A stretch of DNA of 10,823 nt from SFWF01 sp045537915 (GCA_045537915.1 JAZSQK010000058.1:1-10823), one strand, 5' to 3'. Numbered from the stretch's first letter, positions 1 through 6,694 are shown. The notes: generated by a model not told the origin, from the letters alone. A program made the numbers and translations.

Positions 1-2507
1 CTGTAACCACAGAGGCTTGCACACAGTACTACGAAGATGGAAGAAAAATCAACGATGATATTCAGGCACAGATCATGGAATACATCGAGAAGATGGAAGA
101 AATCACCGGCAAAAAGTTCGGCGATAAGGAGAATCCCCTCCTCGTTTCCGTTCGTTCGGGCGCACGCGCTTCCATGCCCGGTATGATGGATACCATTCTT
201 AACCTCGGTCTTAACGAGGATGTTGTTGAAACCATGGCTGCAAAGAGCGGCAATCCCCGTTGGGCATACGACTGCTACCGTCGTTTCATCCAGATGTACT
301 CTGACGTTGTTATGGAAGTTGGTAAGAAATACTTCGAAGAGCTCATCGACAAGATGAAGGAAGAAAAGGGCGTTACTCAGGACGTTGACCTCACCGCTGA
401 CGACCTTAAGACCCTTGCAGAGCAGTTCAAGGCTGAATACAAGTCCAAGATCGGTAAGGACTTCCCCACCGATCCTAAGGAGCAGCTCATGGGAGCTGTT
501 GAGGCTGTTTTCAGAAGCTGGGATAACCCCCGTGCAAACGTTTACCGTCGTGACAACGATATTCCTTATTCCTGGGGTACCGCTGTTAACGTACAGATGA
601 TGGCTTTCGGTAACATGGGTGACAACTGCGGTACAGGTGTTGCCTTTACCCGTGACCCTGCTACAGGTGAGCCCGGCCTTATGGGTGAGTTCCTCACAAA
701 TGCACAGGGCGAGGACGTTGTTGCAGGTGTTCGTACTCCTATGCCTATTGCAGAGATGGCAGAGAAGTTCCCCGCTGCTTTCGAAGAATTCAAGAAGGTT
801 TGCGCTATTCTTGAAGACCATTACAGAGATATGCAGGATATGGAGTTCACCGTTGAAGACGGAAAGCTCTATATGCTTCAGACCAGAAATGGTAAGAGAA
901 CCGCTAAGGCTGCTCTCAAGATTGCTTGTGACCTCGTTGATGAGGGCATGATCGACAAGAAGCAGGCTGTTGCTATGATCGACCCCAGAAACCTCGATAC
1001 ACTTCTCCATCCTCAGTTTGACCAGAAGGCTCTCAAGGCCGCTACTCCCGCAGGTAAGGGCCTCGGCGCTTCTCCCGGAGCCGCTTGCGGTAAGGTTGTA
1101 TTTACTGCTGAAGATGCAGAAATCTGGAACAACCGTGGCGAGAAGGTTATCCTTGTTCGTCCTGAGACCTCCCCCGAGGACATTACCGGTATGAAGGCTT
1201 CTCAGGGTATCCTTACCGTTCGTGGCGGTATGACCTCTCACGCAGCTGTTGTTGCTCGTGGTATGGGTACCTGCTGCGTATCCGGTTGCGGCGACATCAT
1301 TATGGATGAAGAGAATAAGAAGTTCACTCTTGCAGGCAAGACCTATAACGAGGGCGACTATATCTCCATCGACGGTTCTACAGGTAATATCTATGACGGA
1401 ATCATCCCCACCGTTGACGCTGAAATCGCTGGCGAGTTCGGCAGAATCATGGAGTGGGCTGATGAGTTCAGAACCCTTAAGGTTCGTACAAACGCTGACA
1501 CACCCGCAGACGCTAAGAAGGCTCGTGAGCTCGGCGCAGAGGGTATCGGTCTTTGCCGTACAGAGCACATGTTCTTCGAGGCTGAAAGAATCGCTGCTTT
1601 CCGTGAGATGATCTGTGCAGATACAGTTGAAGAGCGTGAGGCTGCTCTCGAGAAGATTCTTCCCTATCAGCAGGGCGACTTTGAGAAGCTTTATGAGGCT
1701 CTTGAAGGAAATCCGGTTTGCATCCGCTTCCTCGATCCTCCGCTTCATGAGTTTGTTCCTACCGAAGAGGCTGACATTAAGGCTCTCGCTGACGCACAGG
1801 GCAAGACTGTTGCTGATATCAAGAACATCATTTCTTCTCTCCACGAGTTTAACCCCATGATGGGTCACAGAGGATGCCGTCTTGCAGTTACCTATCCTGA
1901 AATTGCAAAGATGCAGACCGCCGCTGTTATCCGTGCCGCTATCAACGTTTCCAAGGCTCACCCCGATTGGAACCTTGTTCCCGAGATTATGATTCCTCTT
2001 ACCGGTGAGGTTAAGGAGCTTAAGTATGTTAAGGATGTAGTTGTTGCTACTGCTGATGCTGAGATCGCTGCCGCTGGCGTAGAGCTCAAGTACGAAGTTG
2101 GTACAATGATGGAAATCCCGAGAGCTTGCCTTACCGCTGATGAGGTTGCTACTGAGGCTGAGTTCTTCTGCTTCGGTACTAACGACCTTACCCAGATGAC
2201 CTTCGGCTTCAGCCGTGACGACGCAGGTAAGTTCCTCTCTGCATACTATGACAGAAAGATTTACGAGAACGATCCCTTCGCTAAGCTCGACCAGAACGGT
2301 GTTGGTAAGCTCATGGATATGGCTGTTACCCTCGGTAAGAAGGCTCGTCCTTCTATCCACTGCGGTATCTGCGGTGAGCACGGCGGAGACCCCGTATCTG
2401 TTGAGTTCTGCCACAAGATCGGCCTCGACTATGTATCCTGCTCTCCCTTCCGTGTTCCGATTGCACGCCTCGCTGCAGCACAGGCTGCTATCAAGGAATC
2501 TAAGTGA
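1..2507 (+). CDS. ppdK: Pyruvate, phosphate dikinase (5' end outside window)
   Basis: Interconverts pyruvate + ATP + Pi with PEP + AMP + PPi; a cytoplasmic enzyme of PPi-linked glycolysis in anaerobes. The open frame enters from the left edge (first full codon at 3) and gives 834 residues ending in TGA. Visible are the end of the ATP-grasp region, the swivelling phosphohistidine domain with GGMTSHAAVVARGMG (catalytic His at visible residue 413) and the C-terminal PEP/pyruvate barrel. The barrel shows GLCRTEHMFF (Arg 519), RFLDPPLHEF, MGHRGCRL, FGTNDLTQMTFGFSRDD and HCGICGEHGGDP with its catalytic Cys. His 413 and Arg 519 are both offset by 42 from the Clostridium symbiosum numbering as I recall it (His455, Arg561), so about 42 residues and the start codon lie upstream. 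Codon use is strongly biased (AAG for Lys, CTC/CTT for Leu), as in highly expressed genes. The identification is essentially certain. Confidence 0.98.
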   Translation, partial: VTTEACTQYYEDGRKINDDIQAQIMEYIEKMEEITGKKFGDKENPLLVSVRSGARASMPGMMDTILNLGLNEDVVETMAAKSGNPRWAYDCYRRFIQMYSDVVMEVGKKYFEELIDKMKEEKGVTQDVDLTADDLKTLAEQFKAEYKSKIGKDFPTDPKEQLMGAVEAVFRSWDNPRANVYRRDNDIPYSWGTAVNVQMMAFGNMGDNCGTGVAFTRDPATGEPGLMGEFLTNAQGEDVVAGVRTPMPIAEMAEKFPAAFEEFKKVCAILEDHYRDMQDMEFTVEDGKLYMLQTRNGKRTAKAALKIACDLVDEGMIDKKQAVAMIDPRNLDTLLHPQFDQKALKAATPAGKGLGASPGAACGKVVFTAEDAEIWNNRGEKVILVRPETSPEDITGMKASQGILTVRGGMTSHAAVVARGMGTCCVSGCGDIIMDEENKKFTLAGKTYNEGDYISIDGSTGNIYDGIIPTVDAEIAGEFGRIMEWADEFRTLKVRTNADTPADAKKARELGAEGIGLCRTEHMFFEAERIAAFREMICADTVEEREAALEKILPYQQGDFEKLYEALEGNPVCIRFLDPPLHEFVPTEEADIKALADAQGKTVADIKNIISSLHEFNPMMGHRGCRLAVTYPEIAKMQTAAVIRAAINVSKAHPDWNLVPEIMIPLTGEVKELKYVKDVVVATADAEIAAAGVELKYEVGTMMEIPRACLTADEVATEAEFFCFGTNDLTQMTFGFSRDDAGKFLSAYYDRKIYENDPFAKLDQNGVGKLMDMAVTLGKKARPSIHCGICGEHGGDPVSVEFCHKIGLDYVSCSPFRVPIARLAAAQAAIKESK

Positions 2508-2528
2508 TTAGATCTATAAATCAAAGCT

Positions 2529-2558
2529 ATCCGCCCGAATTTTTCGGGCGGATTTTTT
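2529..2558 (+). terminator. Intrinsic terminator of ppdK
   Basis: An 11-bp perfect stem (ATCCGCCCGAA, 2529-2539, with its complement at 2543-2553) has a 3-nt loop and runs into six T (2553-2558). It begins 22 bases after the ppdK stop, so ppdK transcription should end here. Confidence 0.95.
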
Positions 2559-2559
2559 G

Positions 2560-2588
2560 TTGACATCTGCCGAGTATATTATTACAAT
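2560..2588 (+). promoter_or_regulatory. Sigma-A-type promoter for the 116-residue protein gene
   Basis: TTGACA (2560-2565), a 17-bp spacer and TACAAT (2583-2588), starting directly after the ppdK terminator. The expected start of transcription is near 2595, giving a leader of about 60 nt. Confidence 0.8.
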
Positions 2589-2601
2589 AAAATTACAATC
2601 T

Positions 2602-2630
2602 AATAAATTGTTCATGTTTGGTAATTTATT
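2602..2630 (+). promoter_or_regulatory. Inverted repeat in the leader of the 116-residue protein gene
   Basis: AATAAATT (2602-2609) and AATTTATT (2623-2630) are perfect complements. Three further G-U pairs inside leave a 7-nt loop. It lies within about 10 nt of the predicted transcription start. It could be a 5' stem-loop or a protein-binding site; being AT-rich, it may also be chance. Confidence 0.4.
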
Positions 2631-2656
2631 GCTTGAAATATGAAAGGGGTTTTATT

Positions 2657-3007
2657 ATGGCTAATTCTGCCGGTACATCGAAAATATTTGTTAACGGTGG
2701 CGCACCGTTATCGGGAAACAAAATGGGAAGGATAACCGTGGACGGAAAATCACTTTCCTTGCTTTATACCGATGCCCCCATTGAAATTACATTGCCTGCC
2801 GGCAGACATCATGTTGTCGTCGAAGGCGGTGTTGCCGGAGATGCACGCATAGACCGTTACATTGAGCTGGATGCTTCGGATGTCTGGACGATAGATATGC
2901 CGGGCGCAGGCGATGCAGATGTTATCAGACATCAAATAATCGATTTTTCCGAATACAGAAGCGCACTTTCTATGTCAGGGTTTAGTGTAACCAGAAAGTA
3001 TTTCTAA
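2657..3007 (+). CDS. Unrecognised 116-residue beta-rich protein (PEGA-like in character)
   Basis: I do not recognise this family with confidence. The start is ATG 2657 because GAAAGGGG (2642-2649) sits 7 nt upstream; an in-frame TTG at 2618 would lack such a site. The protein has no signal peptide or membrane segment. Its sequence alternates short hydrophobic strands with Gly/Asp turns: KIFVNGG, GRITVDGKSL, PIEITLPAGRHHVVVEGG, RYIELDASDVWTID. The stretch VDG...APIEITLPAGRHHVVVEG resembles PEGA-type surface-layer or carbohydrate-binding beta-sandwich repeats, which is only an analogy. It has its own promoter. The isoprenylcysteine-methyltransferase-like gene begins 72 bases downstream without a clear terminator between, so the two may be cotranscribed. 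Confidence 0.75.
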   Translation: MANSAGTSKIFVNGGAPLSGNKMGRITVDGKSLSLLYTDAPIEITLPAGRHHVVVEGGVAGDARIDRYIELDASDVWTIDMPGAGDADVIRHQIIDFSEYRSALSMSGFSVTRKYF

Positions 3008-3079
3008 CCCCCTTTTGTGTGCCGCAACACGTGCTGTAATTAAGAATAAGCAAATCTAAATATTTGACGGAGAAATATT

Positions 3080-3751
3080 ATGACAATGAAATTATTTCTT
3101 GGAGCAATAACTAAATTTTTATTAGGTGTTGCTTTAGTCGGGTTATTGATATTCTTACCTGCCGGCACTTTTTCTTATTTTAACGGTTGGTTATTTATGG
3201 GGATTTTATTTACACCAATGTTCTTTACGGGAATTGTAATGATGTTTAAAAATCCCGACCTATTAAAGAGCCGATTAGCTGTGAAAGAAGAAGCCCGTGA
3301 ACAAAGTCTTGTTGTGAAATTGAGTGGTCTTATGTTTTTGACGGGTTTTATTATTGCGGGACTTGGTGTGCGGTTTCAGTGGTATATGTTGCCAAGAGGT
3401 ATTGCAATCGGTGCGGCTGTGGTGTTTCTTGTTGCATATATACTTTACGCTGAGGTGCTGAGAGAAAATACATATCTTAGCCGTACGATTGAGGTGCAAG
3501 AAAATCAAAAAGTAATCGATACGGGGCTATATGGTATTGTCAGACACCCAATGTATAGCGTAACTTTGCTTTTATTTTTGTCAATGCCGATTGTATTAGG
3601 TTCTGTATATTCTTTTTTGATTTTTCTCGCATATCCGTTTGTTATAGTCAAACGAATTAAGCATGAAGAAAAATTCCTCGAAAAAGAACTTGATGGCTAT
3701 CGTGAGTATAAAGAAAAGGTCAAATATCGCTTAATACCGTTTATTTGGTAA
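3080..3751 (+). CDS. Isoprenylcysteine carboxyl methyltransferase-like membrane protein
   Basis: A 223-residue integral membrane protein of the ICMT/PEMT-like methyltransferase superfamily. In bacteria the substrate is generally unknown, since prenylated CAAX proteins are absent. About five membrane segments are visible (roughly residues 10-30, 36-55, 80-98, 107-125, 160-190). The C-terminal S-adenosylmethionine-binding signature is present: GLYGIVRHPMY (149-159), then KRIKHEEKFLEKEL and YREYKEKVKYRLIPF. GGAG at 3069-3072 precedes ATG 3080 by 7 nt. Base composition and codons differ from neighbours: Leu is mostly TTA and GC is roughly 37% by eye, against about 50% in ppdK. This suggests later acquisition. 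Family assignment is firm; the methyl acceptor cannot be inferred. Confidence 0.9.
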   Translation: MTMKLFLGAITKFLLGVALVGLLIFLPAGTFSYFNGWLFMGILFTPMFFTGIVMMFKNPDLLKSRLAVKEEAREQSLVVKLSGLMFLTGFIIAGLGVRFQWYMLPRGIAIGAAVVFLVAYILYAEVLRENTYLSRTIEVQENQKVIDTGLYGIVRHPMYSVTLLLFLSMPIVLGSVYSFLIFLAYPFVIVKRIKHEEKFLEKELDGYREYKEKVKYRLIPFIW

Positions 3752-3810
3752 TATCTTTTCATTTTTTGTATTCTGCGCCACTGACTGCAATTAAAAACAA
3801 TAAACAATCT

Positions 3811-3841
3811 ATCTCCACCATAGTTTACGGTGGGGATTTTT
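3811..3841 (+). terminator. Intrinsic terminator after the methyltransferase-like gene
   Basis: TCTCCACC (3812-3819) pairs with GGTGGGGA (3829-3836) with one G-U pair and a 9-nt loop, followed by five T (3837-3841). An A-T pair (3811-3837) can extend the stem. Confidence 0.75.
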
Positions 3842-3852
3842 GTCGGATTTTA

Positions 3853-3882
3853 TTGACACAAATACTTTATGTATGTTATACT
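3853..3882 (+). promoter_or_regulatory. Sigma-A-type extended -10 promoter for the DUF4234 gene
   Basis: TTGACA (3853-3858), an 18-bp spacer and TATACT (3877-3882), the latter preceded by TGT, which gives an extended -10. Transcription should start near 3889. Confidence 0.8.
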
Positions 3883-3889
3883 TTAAACA

Positions 3890-3922
3890 GACCAGTTCAC
3901 AAAAAATTCATATTTACTGGTC
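3890..3922 (+). promoter_or_regulatory. Inverted repeat at the 5' end of the DUF4234 transcript
   Basis: GACCAGT (3890-3896) and ACTGGTC (3916-3922) are perfect 7-bp complements around a 19-nt AT-rich loop. The left arm falls at the predicted transcription start and the right arm ends 4 nt before the ribosome binding site (3927-3934). It may act as an RNA stem-loop or as a DNA operator. Confidence 0.5.
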
Positions 3923-3941
3923 AAAAGAAAGGGGTTATATT

Positions 3942-4367
3942 ATGGAAAACACTGTAAAAAATGCACCTATCTGTCAGCTTAAGACAAACAAAGGACTGAT
4001 AAAAACCATTTTACTGTCACTTATTACTTTCGGCATCTATCCGTTGGTTGTTATGTCTGCTGTTTCTAATGACATAAACATTGTTGCTTCAAGATACGAT
4101 GGAAAGAAAACTATGCATTTCTGTCTTCTTACCTTCATTGTTGCGCCTATTACATTCGGTATTGCCGCAATTGTTTGGTATCACAGAATTTCCAACCGCA
4201 TAGGCGCTGAGCTTAAAAGACGCAACATAGCATATCACTTCAGCGCAGCTGATTTCTGGCTCTGGAACGTTCTCGGCAGTCTTATTGCTATCGGACCTCT
4301 GGTATATTTACATAAGCTCTTCAAAGCAGTTAACAAAATGAACGAGGATTACAACGTAAACGGCTAA
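3942..4367 (+). CDS. DUF4234 family membrane protein
   Basis: A 141-residue protein of the DUF4234 family, whose function is unknown. A short soluble N-terminus leads into a first membrane segment (about 20-40, ILLSLITFGIYPLVVM). A second follows at about 60-80 (FCLLTFIVAPITFGIAAIVWYH), and a third at about 103-125 (ADFWLWNVLGSLIAIGPLVYLHKL). The repeated (T/I)TFGI turns and the polar stretch NRIGAELKRR between segments 2 and 3 are family-like. The start is ATG 3942, with GAAAGGGG 7 nt upstream (3927-3934). An in-frame extension to 3840 would run back across the promoter and is rejected. The gene has its own promoter and terminator, so it is a single-gene unit. Confidence 0.9.
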   Translation: MENTVKNAPICQLKTNKGLIKTILLSLITFGIYPLVVMSAVSNDINIVASRYDGKKTMHFCLLTFIVAPITFGIAAIVWYHRISNRIGAELKRRNIAYHFSAADFWLWNVLGSLIAIGPLVYLHKLFKAVNKMNEDYNVNG

Positions 4368-4378
4368 TTTCTACCTTT

Positions 4379-4408
4379 AAAACCGCCCGATAAAACGGGC
4401 GGTTTTTT
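4379..4408 (+). terminator. Intrinsic terminator of the DUF4234 gene
   Basis: AACCGCCCG (4381-4389) and CGGGCGGTT (4396-4404) form a 9-bp stem, extendable by two A-T pairs, with the loop ATAAAA and a T-run ending at 4408. Confidence 0.95.
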
Positions 4409-4415
4409 CTGCCTG

Positions 4416-4444
4416 TTGCAACCTTTTTTAAAAAATGGTATACT
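4416..4444 (+). promoter_or_regulatory. Sigma-A-type extended -10 promoter for the HD-domain gene
   Basis: TTGCAA (4416-4421), a 17-bp spacer and TATACT (4439-4444), preceded by TGG as an extended -10. The predicted start, near 4451, gives a leader of only about 13 nt before ATG 4464. Confidence 0.8.
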
Positions 4445-4463
4445 TGTAACCGAGGTGAAGTAA

Positions 4464-4892
4464 ATGATATACACTACCAATACAAAAAAAGCGCTTAAGC
4501 TCTGTTTTGAGGCACACAAGGACCAAAAGGACAAAAGCGGACTTCCCTATATTTTTCATCCCTTTCATTTGGCAGAACAGATGGAAACCGAAGAAACTAC
4601 CGTCGTCGCTCTGCTTCACGATGTCATTGAGGATACAGACTATACAATAGAGGATTTAACTGAAATGGGCTTTGACAAGGCAATAACAGACGCCCTGTCG
4701 CTTCTTACCCACGACAACAAAACCGATTATATGGACTATGTTGCCAAGATTAAGGAAAATCCTATCGCAAAGGCTGTAAAGCTTGCAGATCTAAATCATA
4801 ATTCTGACCTGTCACGTCTGGATGTTGTTGATGAAAAGGCTCTCGACAGACGGGAAAAATACCAAAAAGCTATCAGGCTTTTGGAAGAATAA
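4464..4892 (+). CDS. Stand-alone HD-domain (p)ppGpp hydrolase-like protein
   Basis: A 142-residue single-domain member of the RelA/SpoT-type HD hydrolase group. Relatives remove pyrophosphate from (p)ppGpp or hydrolyse related nucleotides, using Mn2+, in the cytoplasm. The metal-binding pattern is complete: His32 in IFHPFHLAEQM, His52-Asp53 in ALLHDVIEDTDY (with Glu56-Asp57 as the HDxxED motif), and Asp109 in AVKLADLNHNSD. The RelA/SpoT synthetase and TGS/ACT domains are absent, as in small alarmone hydrolases. A gene this size could instead act on another phosphorylated nucleotide. GAGGTG (4452-4457) lies 6 nt before ATG 4464. It is a single-gene unit with its own promoter and terminator. 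The fold is certain and the substrate is inferred. Confidence 0.9.
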   Translation: MIYTTNTKKALKLCFEAHKDQKDKSGLPYIFHPFHLAEQMETEETTVVALLHDVIEDTDYTIEDLTEMGFDKAITDALSLLTHDNKTDYMDYVAKIKENPIAKAVKLADLNHNSDLSRLDVVDEKALDRREKYQKAIRLLEE

Positions 4893-4909
4893 GGCATTAT
4901 AAAACGAGC

Positions 4910-4939
4910 GTCCCCTCGCTAAAACGAGGGGACTTTTTT
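4910..4939 (+). terminator. Intrinsic terminator of the HD-domain gene
   Basis: GTCCCCTCG (4910-4918) and CGAGGGGAC (4925-4933) form a 9-bp stem with the loop CTAAAA and six T (4934-4939). Its T-run overlaps the stop codon of the convergent minus-strand gene (4938-4940), so the two transcription units touch. Confidence 0.92.
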
Positions 4940-5147
4940 AGTCTTCGCTCTCTTGCTCGAGAACGTTTGTCAGCACGTGGCGGTAAAGCCCTGTGTACTC
5001 TTTTTGCGCTCTTTGGAGCACTTCCTTTGATATTTTCCCTTCTTCAAGGGCCTTGCGAAGTTTTTTCGCCTTTTTTTCGAGTCTTGAAAACTCACGATTG
5101 ATTCCCCCTAATGCCTGTGCGGCAGTGGGGTCTGAATAATAACCCAT
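4938..5147 (-). CDS. Unrecognised 69-residue charged helical protein
   Basis: I do not recognise a family. The start is chosen at plus 5145-5147 because a perfect AGGAGG (plus 5155-5160) stands 7 nt upstream; the longer in-frame frame to 5246 begins with TTG and has no such site. After MGYYSDPTAAQALGGINREF the protein is highly charged and likely a helical hairpin or coiled coil: residues 21-36 SRLEKKAKKLRKALEE, a turn at GKIS, then KEVLQRAQKEYTGLYRHVL. There is no membrane segment or signal peptide. It has a good promoter and an unusually long, structured leader of about 119 nt. The strong Shine-Dalgarno sequence and promoter argue that it is real and expressed. Confidence 0.8.
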   Translation of the reverse strand: MGYYSDPTAAQALGGINREFSRLEKKAKKLRKALEEGKISKEVLQRAQKEYTGLYRHVLTNVLEQESED

Positions 5148-5208
5148 TCTATTACCTCCTATATTCTGTTGTTCAGGAAGGCAATAAAAAAAGCCTATCC
5201 TGCAAAAT

Positions 5209-5239
5209 GGGTAGAATTCTCCTATGGAAAATTCTATCC
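5209..5239 (-). promoter_or_regulatory. Strong hairpin in the leader of the 69-residue protein gene
   Basis: Two 14-nt arms (plus 5209-5222 and 5226-5239) pair at 12 of 14 positions by Watson-Crick, with one G-U and one mismatch in the minus-strand RNA, around a 3-nt loop. Downstream in the RNA a second weaker hairpin is possible around AGGATAGGC and GCCTTCCT (plus 5172-5200), enclosing a T-rich loop. The motif TTTGCA..GGATAG occurs twice in the leader, once at each hairpin. Confidence 0.55.
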
Positions 5240-5272
5240 TTTGCAAAAATAAGCTGAAACTTTTGTGTGCTT

Positions 5273-5301
5273 ATGATATCACATGTATTTTACTTTGTCA
5301 A
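5273..5301 (-). promoter_or_regulatory. Sigma-A-type extended -10 promoter, minus strand
   Basis: On the minus strand TTGACA (plus 5296-5301), a 17-bp spacer and TATCAT (plus 5273-5278), preceded by TGA. Transcription should start near 5266, about 119 nt before the ATG of the 69-residue protein. Confidence 0.8.
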
Positions 5302-5308
5302 GTTTTTT

Positions 5309-5341
5309 AAAAAATCCCACTGTCAAATTGACAGTGGGATT
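5309..5341 (-). terminator. Intrinsic terminator of the MatC-like permease gene
   Basis: ATCCCACTGTC (5314-5324) and GACAGTGGGAT (5330-5340) form an 11-bp stem with a 5-nt loop. On the minus strand it runs into six T (plus 5309-5314). On the plus strand the following bases are not a T-run, so it serves the minus-strand permease gene ending at 5353. Confidence 0.92.
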
Positions 5342-5352
5342 ATATGTATCTA

Positions 5353-6606
5353 TTAATATACTCCGAGCAGAGCTAACAGGCCAGTAAGGGCAACGCCGCA
5401 GGCAGAGAGTATGAACAGTTGCGCAAACATGCGGTTTCTCTCTTTTACCGTGACGCTTTCGTCCGAGCTGTAGGCTGCGAGCATAAGTGCGCCGCAGGTT
5501 GAGAGGGGGCTTAAGGCCGCCATATTAGCGCCGATTGAAATACAGTTAACAAGCTCTACAGCATTTACTCCCGCAACCGCCTGTACCATATCGGGAACGG
5601 TGGGGATAAGGGTGGGCATTACAACACCCGATGCCGAAGAAACCCAAGACATTACGCCGCTGAGTATTCCCATTATGGGCGCCGCTGTTTTTGCGGTTGA
5701 AAGGCTCCTAAGACCTGTAGATAACAAATCTATTCCGCCAAGCTCGGTTACAAGTGAAATAAGAATTCCAACACCTGTAATCAGCACAAGGGTACCCCAA
5801 GGGGTCTTTTTAAGGGCGGTGCCTTCATCTGCAACCTTGAAAAGTACAAGTATAACTGCAACGACAAAGGAAACAAGTCCTACATTGATTCCGGTTACCG
5901 CAGAAACAACCGCAACTACTAAAATGCCGATAAGGGTTGCTATCTGCTGTACAGAAAATGCAGGGATAGGCTCTGCTACCGTCTGCTGTTCGGTAAAGCT
6001 TGTGTCCCTCTTTACCCTGTGCCATTTGAATACGAAGAAATAAAGAACTACTGCATATATAAGGCAGGTCAGTGCCATTTTCCAGGGCATAGATGATCCT
6101 ACACCGGTAATATCGTTGGCTTCGGCTATGTTTACAGCAACGATTCCCGAGGGTGTGATGGTTGAAAGTCCTCCCGCAAAGGCGCCGAGCATGCCGAAGG
6201 GCACCAGGCGTATAGCGGGGGTTTTCATCTCCTTTGCCAGTGAAATAACAATTCCGCTAATAAGTGCGGTTACCGAAATAAGTCCGGGACCGATTGCCGA
6301 TATAATAGCGGGAACAAAAAACATTACTATCGGCAGAATTTTTGTATTACCCTTGCAAGCCGCAAAGGTTTTCTTTGAAAGAAGCTCAAGGGTTTTGTTC
6401 TCCTGTGCAAGACTGAACAGGAACATAACACCCAAAAGCGTTAAAAACAAAGAACTGTTAAATGATGAAATTAAAAACTTATTGGGTATGCCCGTGCACA
6501 AGGCAAGTATGAGTGAAAATGCTATTGCAACAAGACCGCTGTTAACCTTAAAAATAAAGGCTATGGCAAGCGCAACGCACAACACAACGAGTGATATGAT
6601 ATCCAT
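5353..6606 (-). CDS. MatC-like dicarboxylate permease (SLC13-type)
   Basis: A 417-residue inner-membrane permease matching the MatC N-terminal type of dicarboxylate carrier, within the wider ion-transporter/SLC13 superfamily. Likely cargo is a dicarboxylate such as malonate, malate or succinate. The N-terminal block MDIISLVVLCVALAIAFIFK and the LLGVMFLFSLAQENKTLELL and FFVPAIISAIGPGLISVTAL segments (about 56-115) are typical. Two matching Ser/Thr-Pro elements, STITPSGIVAV (148-158) and AALSPLSTCGAL (363-374), suggest the inverted-repeat substrate-site architecture. About ten to eleven membrane segments are visible. The start is plus 6604-6606, with GGAGGT just upstream on the minus strand; the open frame continues to 6807 but would overlap the divergent LysR gene. 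The LysR neighbour is the likely regulator. Confidence 0.88.
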   Translation of the reverse strand: MDIISLVVLCVALAIAFIFKVNSGLVAIAFSLILALCTGIPNKFLISSFNSSLFLTLLGVMFLFSLAQENKTLELLSKKTFAACKGNTKILPIVMFFVPAIISAIGPGLISVTALISGIVISLAKEMKTPAIRLVPFGMLGAFAGGLSTITPSGIVAVNIAEANDITGVGSSMPWKMALTCLIYAVVLYFFVFKWHRVKRDTSFTEQQTVAEPIPAFSVQQIATLIGILVVAVVSAVTGINVGLVSFVVAVILVLFKVADEGTALKKTPWGTLVLITGVGILISLVTELGGIDLLSTGLRSLSTAKTAAPIMGILSGVMSWVSSASGVVMPTLIPTVPDMVQAVAGVNAVELVNCISIGANMAALSPLSTCGALMLAAYSSDESVTVKERNRMFAQLFILSACGVALTGLLALLGVY

Positions 6607-6642
6607 ATGATTTACCTCCGTAAATTTCATTACTAAAAAATC

Positions 6643-6670
6643 ATTATACTTATCAAAATAACTATTGAAA
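6643..6670 (-). promoter_or_regulatory. Candidate promoter of the MatC-like permease gene
   Basis: Minus-strand TATAAT (plus 6643-6648) with a modest -35 TTTCAA (plus 6665-6670) and a 16-bp spacer. A weak -35 would suit an activator-dependent promoter. Confidence 0.55.
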
Positions 6671-6694
6671 AATATATGATTTTGTATATATAAT
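6665..6694 (+). promoter_or_regulatory. Candidate promoter of the LysR-type regulator gene
   Basis: TTGAAA (6665-6670), an 18-bp spacer and TATAAT (6689-6694). The same six base pairs serve as -35 on both strands for this and the permease promoter, so the two would compete for polymerase. Confidence 0.5.

Noticed and set aside
619..1860. Several overlapping plus-strand open frames inside ppdK
   Set aside because: They are low-complexity Ser/Leu/Arg-rich shadows produced by the strong codon bias of ppdK.
3008..3079. Separate promoter or terminator between the 116-residue gene and the methyltransferase-like gene
   Set aside because: Only a 4-bp GTGT/ACAC hairpin and poor hexamers are present, not enough to support either.
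3840..3941. 34-residue extension of the DUF4234 protein
   Set aside because: It spans the promoter, the predicted start of transcription and the leader hairpin. The GAAAGGGG site points to ATG 3942.
5600..6610. Plus-strand open frames opposite the permease gene
   Set aside because: They are antisense shadows of a hydrophobic membrane protein, without ribosome binding sites or family motifs.
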